From assembly GCA_023392995.1 (NCBI GenBank), contig JAEWMZ010000379.1, positions 1 through 24,343 on the forward strand: DNA of 24,343 nucleotides, written 5' to 3'. The position numbers and the translations under genes are program-made. Below are positions 22,682-24,343 of this stretch, one piece after another; the stretch's first letter is position 1; the number at the start of each line of letters is the position of its first letter. Under the pieces are notes generated by a model, which was given only the letters and a program-made list of their open reading frames with translations, searched no databases and was not told where the DNA came from. Origin of the DNA: Bacillota bacterium (GTDB taxonomy: Bacteria; Bacillota; Clostridia; Lachnospirales; Lachnospiraceae).

Positions 22682-23919
22682 AAAGTTTATTTGGCAATGA
22701 TCATAAACCCAGATTAGATTTCTTTAAATATATTGGTCCCGGTTTATTAGTAACGGTTGGTTTTATCGATCCCGGAAACTGGGCCTCTAATGTGGCTGCC
22801 GGTTCCGATTACGGCTATAAGCTGCTTTGGATGGTTACTCTGGCAACCTTTATGCTGATCGTGCTGCAGCATAATGCGGCTCATCTGGGTATTGCCACCG
22901 GGAATTGTTTATCTGAGTCAGCGGCAAAATATCTAAAGCCTTCCATCAGTAAGCCTATTTTAGGTACTGCCATCCTAGCTGCGATCTCTACGTCTTTAGC
23001 AGAGCTACTTGGCGGTGCCATTGCCCTTCAGATGCTGTTCGGTATTCCGATTAAGCTCGGTACTGTGTTAGTGCTGGCCTTGGTATTATTTCTGCTCTTC
23101 ACTAACTCCTATCAGCGGCTCGAGAAAATCATTATGGGCTTTGTATCCCTAATCGGTATATCCTTTCTGATTGAGCTTTGTATGGTGCAGGTAAAATGGA
23201 ATGAGGCGGTTCCCGGCTGGGTGATACCAAGCTTTCCGTCAGGCTCTATTCCTATCATCATGAGTGTTCTTGGTGCAGTCGTAATGCCCCATAACTTATT
23301 CTTACATTCAGAAGTAATTCAAAGCCGTCAATGGAATCTCCAGGAAGACGCTGTCATTCGTAAACAGCTTAAATATGAATTTCTGGATACTCTTTTTTCC
23401 ATGATTATCGGTTGGGCAATCAATAGTGCCATGATTCTTGTTGCTGCGGCAACCTTCTTTACGGGCGGTCTGCATGTCAGTGAGCTAGGACAGGCACAGC
23501 AAATGCTAAAGCCCTTACTGGGAAGCGCAGCTTCCGTTGTATTCGCCATTGCACTATTATTTTCTGGCATCTCCTCTTCCATTACGGCGGGTATGGCGGG
23601 AGGAAGTATCTTTGCCGGCATGTATAAGGAACCCTATGACATAAAGGATGATCATACCAAGGCAGGTGTTGCTCTTACCTTAATTCTATCCGCAGTTGCA
23701 ATCTTCTTTATTAAAGACCCCTTCAAGGGACTGATCTATTCCCAGATGTTTTTAAGCATCCAGTTGCCGATCTCCATCTTTCTTCAGATTTATCTAACCT
23801 CGTCAAAGAAGGTTATGGGCAAGCATGCTAACTCCCTTCGGAATAAGATTCTTCTGGGTATTATAGGTCTTATTGTAGCGGGATTAAATATAGCTCTATT
23901 ACTGAACTATGTTCTATAA
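22678..23919 (+). CDS. NRAMP-family divalent metal transporter
   Basis: Proton-coupled importer of Mn2+, Fe2+ or related ions. The 413-residue length with about eleven hydrophobic spans fits bacterial NRAMP/MntH. The metal-site motif in TM1 is DPGNW (31-35), contributing Asp31 and Asn34. In TM6, AVVMPHNLFLHS (200-211) contributes Met203 next to the backbone of Ala200. SLAELLGGAIALQMLFGIP (about 106-124) matches the TM3 region of relatives. The N-terminus aligns normally with the family, yet the ATG has no Shine-Dalgarno; it overlaps the stop of a short upstream ORF. It follows the YtaF/MntP-like gene on the same strand after 275 bp, not clearly in one operon. Metal preference is unproven. Its 3' region carries a 25-bp repeat array before the terminator. 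Confidence 0.92.
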   Translation: MKSLFGNDHKPRLDFFKYIGPGLLVTVGFIDPGNWASNVAAGSDYGYKLLWMVTLATFMLIVLQHNAAHLGIATGNCLSESAAKYLKPSISKPILGTAILAAISTSLAELLGGAIALQMLFGIPIKLGTVLVLALVLFLLFTNSYQRLEKIIMGFVSLIGISFLIELCMVQVKWNEAVPGWVIPSFPSGSIPIIMSVLGAVVMPHNLFLHSEVIQSRQWNLQEDAVIRKQLKYEFLDTLFSMIIGWAINSAMILVAAATFFTGGLHVSELGQAQQMLKPLLGSAASVVFAIALLFSGISSSITAGMAGGSIFAGMYKEPYDIKDDHTKAGVALTLILSAVAIFFIKDPFKGLIYSQMFLSIQLPISIFLQIYLTSSKKVMGKHANSLRNKILLGIIGLIVAGLNIALLLNYVL

Positions 23920-23936
23920 CCTGCGATTGATGCAGC

Positions 23937-24120
23937 TGTTGATAAAGGAATCTAGTACAACCATTGGTGTAGGAAGCTGGTACAGACATTGGTGTAGGAA
24001 GCCGGTACAAACATTGGTGTAGGAAGCTGGTACAGCCATTGGTATAGGAAGCTGGTACAGACATTGGTGCAGGAAGCTGGTACAGACATTGGTATAGGAA
24101 GTCAATACAACAGTTGGTAA
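23937..24120. repeat. 25-bp tandem repeat array downstream of the NRAMP gene
   Basis: Units containing CATTGGTGTAGGAAGCTGG and then TACAGA or a variant start at 23962, 23987, 24012, 24037, 24062 and 24087, exactly 25 bp apart. Degenerate units flank them on each side (about 23937-23961 and 24112-24120). Units differ by one or two substitutions. There are no spacers, so it is not CRISPR. The array starts within 20 bp of the NRAMP stop and would form part of its 3' untranslated RNA. Open frames on the - strand here are products of the repeat. Confidence 0.92.
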
Positions 24121-24218
24121 AACGATCCGTGTTGTAATTTGAAAGGCATCAATCTCAATAAGGTTTCGTTATTGGTATCATTATGCCTCATAATCTAGTT
24201 TACTGCTTGAGAAAACAT

Positions 24219-24270
24219 AAAATCCTGTACAAAAAATGCATGTAATCGCATCTTTTCTACAGGATTTTTT
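24219..24270 (+). terminator. Intrinsic terminator after the repeat array
   Basis: AAAATCCTGTA (24219-24229) pairs with TACAGGATTTT (24258-24268), and the T-run continues to 24270. An inner ATGC/GCAT stem (from 24237) extends the hairpin. It is the first clear terminator after the NRAMP gene, 300 nt past its stop, so the array is probably transcribed. The A-run on its left side could also give termination on the - strand. Confidence 0.85.
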
Positions 24271-24343
24271 ACATTTCTCCCAGCTTTTATCCCATATGAT
24301 GGTATGTCTCTTAGAAGAAGTTGATAAAATTGTTTCAATAATA

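Noticed and set aside
23870..24105. Two overlapping - strand frames encoding 25-residue repeats
   Set aside because: They exist only because the 25-bp unit lacks stops in those frames. There is no ribosome binding site, and the repeat differs by silent and non-silent changes alike.
23937..24120. CRISPR array
   Set aside because: Units are directly adjacent with no unique spacers, and no cas gene is present.

Overview
The window looks like chromosome of a low-GC, anaerobic Gram-positive bacterium, most likely a Clostridia/Lachnospiraceae member. The grounds are AT-rich intergenic DNA, strong AGGAGG-type ribosome binding sites, a lipoprotein-type OppA, an A-type flavodiiron protein, a ferredoxin-dependent 2-oxoacid oxidoreductase, a YtaF-type (sporulation-associated family) protein and many c-di-GMP proteins. 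No rRNA, tRNA, CRISPR array, phage gene or transposase gene was found.

Layout. (1) 1-6490: an oligopeptide ABC transporter operon, oppB-oppC-oppD-oppF-oppA, on the + strand, with a long AT-rich leader and a strong terminator after oppA. (2) 6490-11400: an anaerobic redox block. A + strand flavodiiron protein (fprA) converges on a - strand operon of a ferritin-like protein and the gamma-alpha and beta subunits of a 2-oxoacid:ferredoxin oxidoreductase. The alpha subunit appears to start at a non-canonical AUU codon. (3) 11600-21543: four consecutive - strand c-di-GMP genes. Two are large paralogous receptors (sensor-HAMP-GGDEF-HD-GYP, one with an extra PAS). Between them lies a 7TM-PAS-GGDEF protein, and upstream is a PAS-PAS-degenerate GGDEF-EAL protein. 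The cluster therefore holds predicted synthases and two kinds of phosphodiesterase. (4) 21731-23919: a YtaF/MntP-like membrane protein and an NRAMP metal transporter on the + strand, the latter apparently coupled to a short leader ORF. (5) 23920-24343: a 25-bp tandem repeat array and a terminator.

The most unusual content is between the genes. Two elements of about 150 bp (14699-14846 and 16612-16764) share outer ends and architecture (about 28/21/48/21/28 nt). Their inner 21-nt arms have different sequences in the two copies, yet each pair is perfectly self-complementary. Each element sits at the stop codon of a c-di-GMP gene, in opposite orientations, and one supplies that gene's stop codon. 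A third, shortened relative lies at 22555-22606. Other oddities are an 18-21 nt repeat array that begins inside the stop codon of an HD-GYP gene, a perfect 20-bp palindrome between oppB and oppC, and a hairpin that masks a ribosome binding site.

All calls come from reading the sequence and recalled family motifs. No database search or folding program was run, and substrate assignments (peptide type, 2-oxoacid, metal) are inferences.
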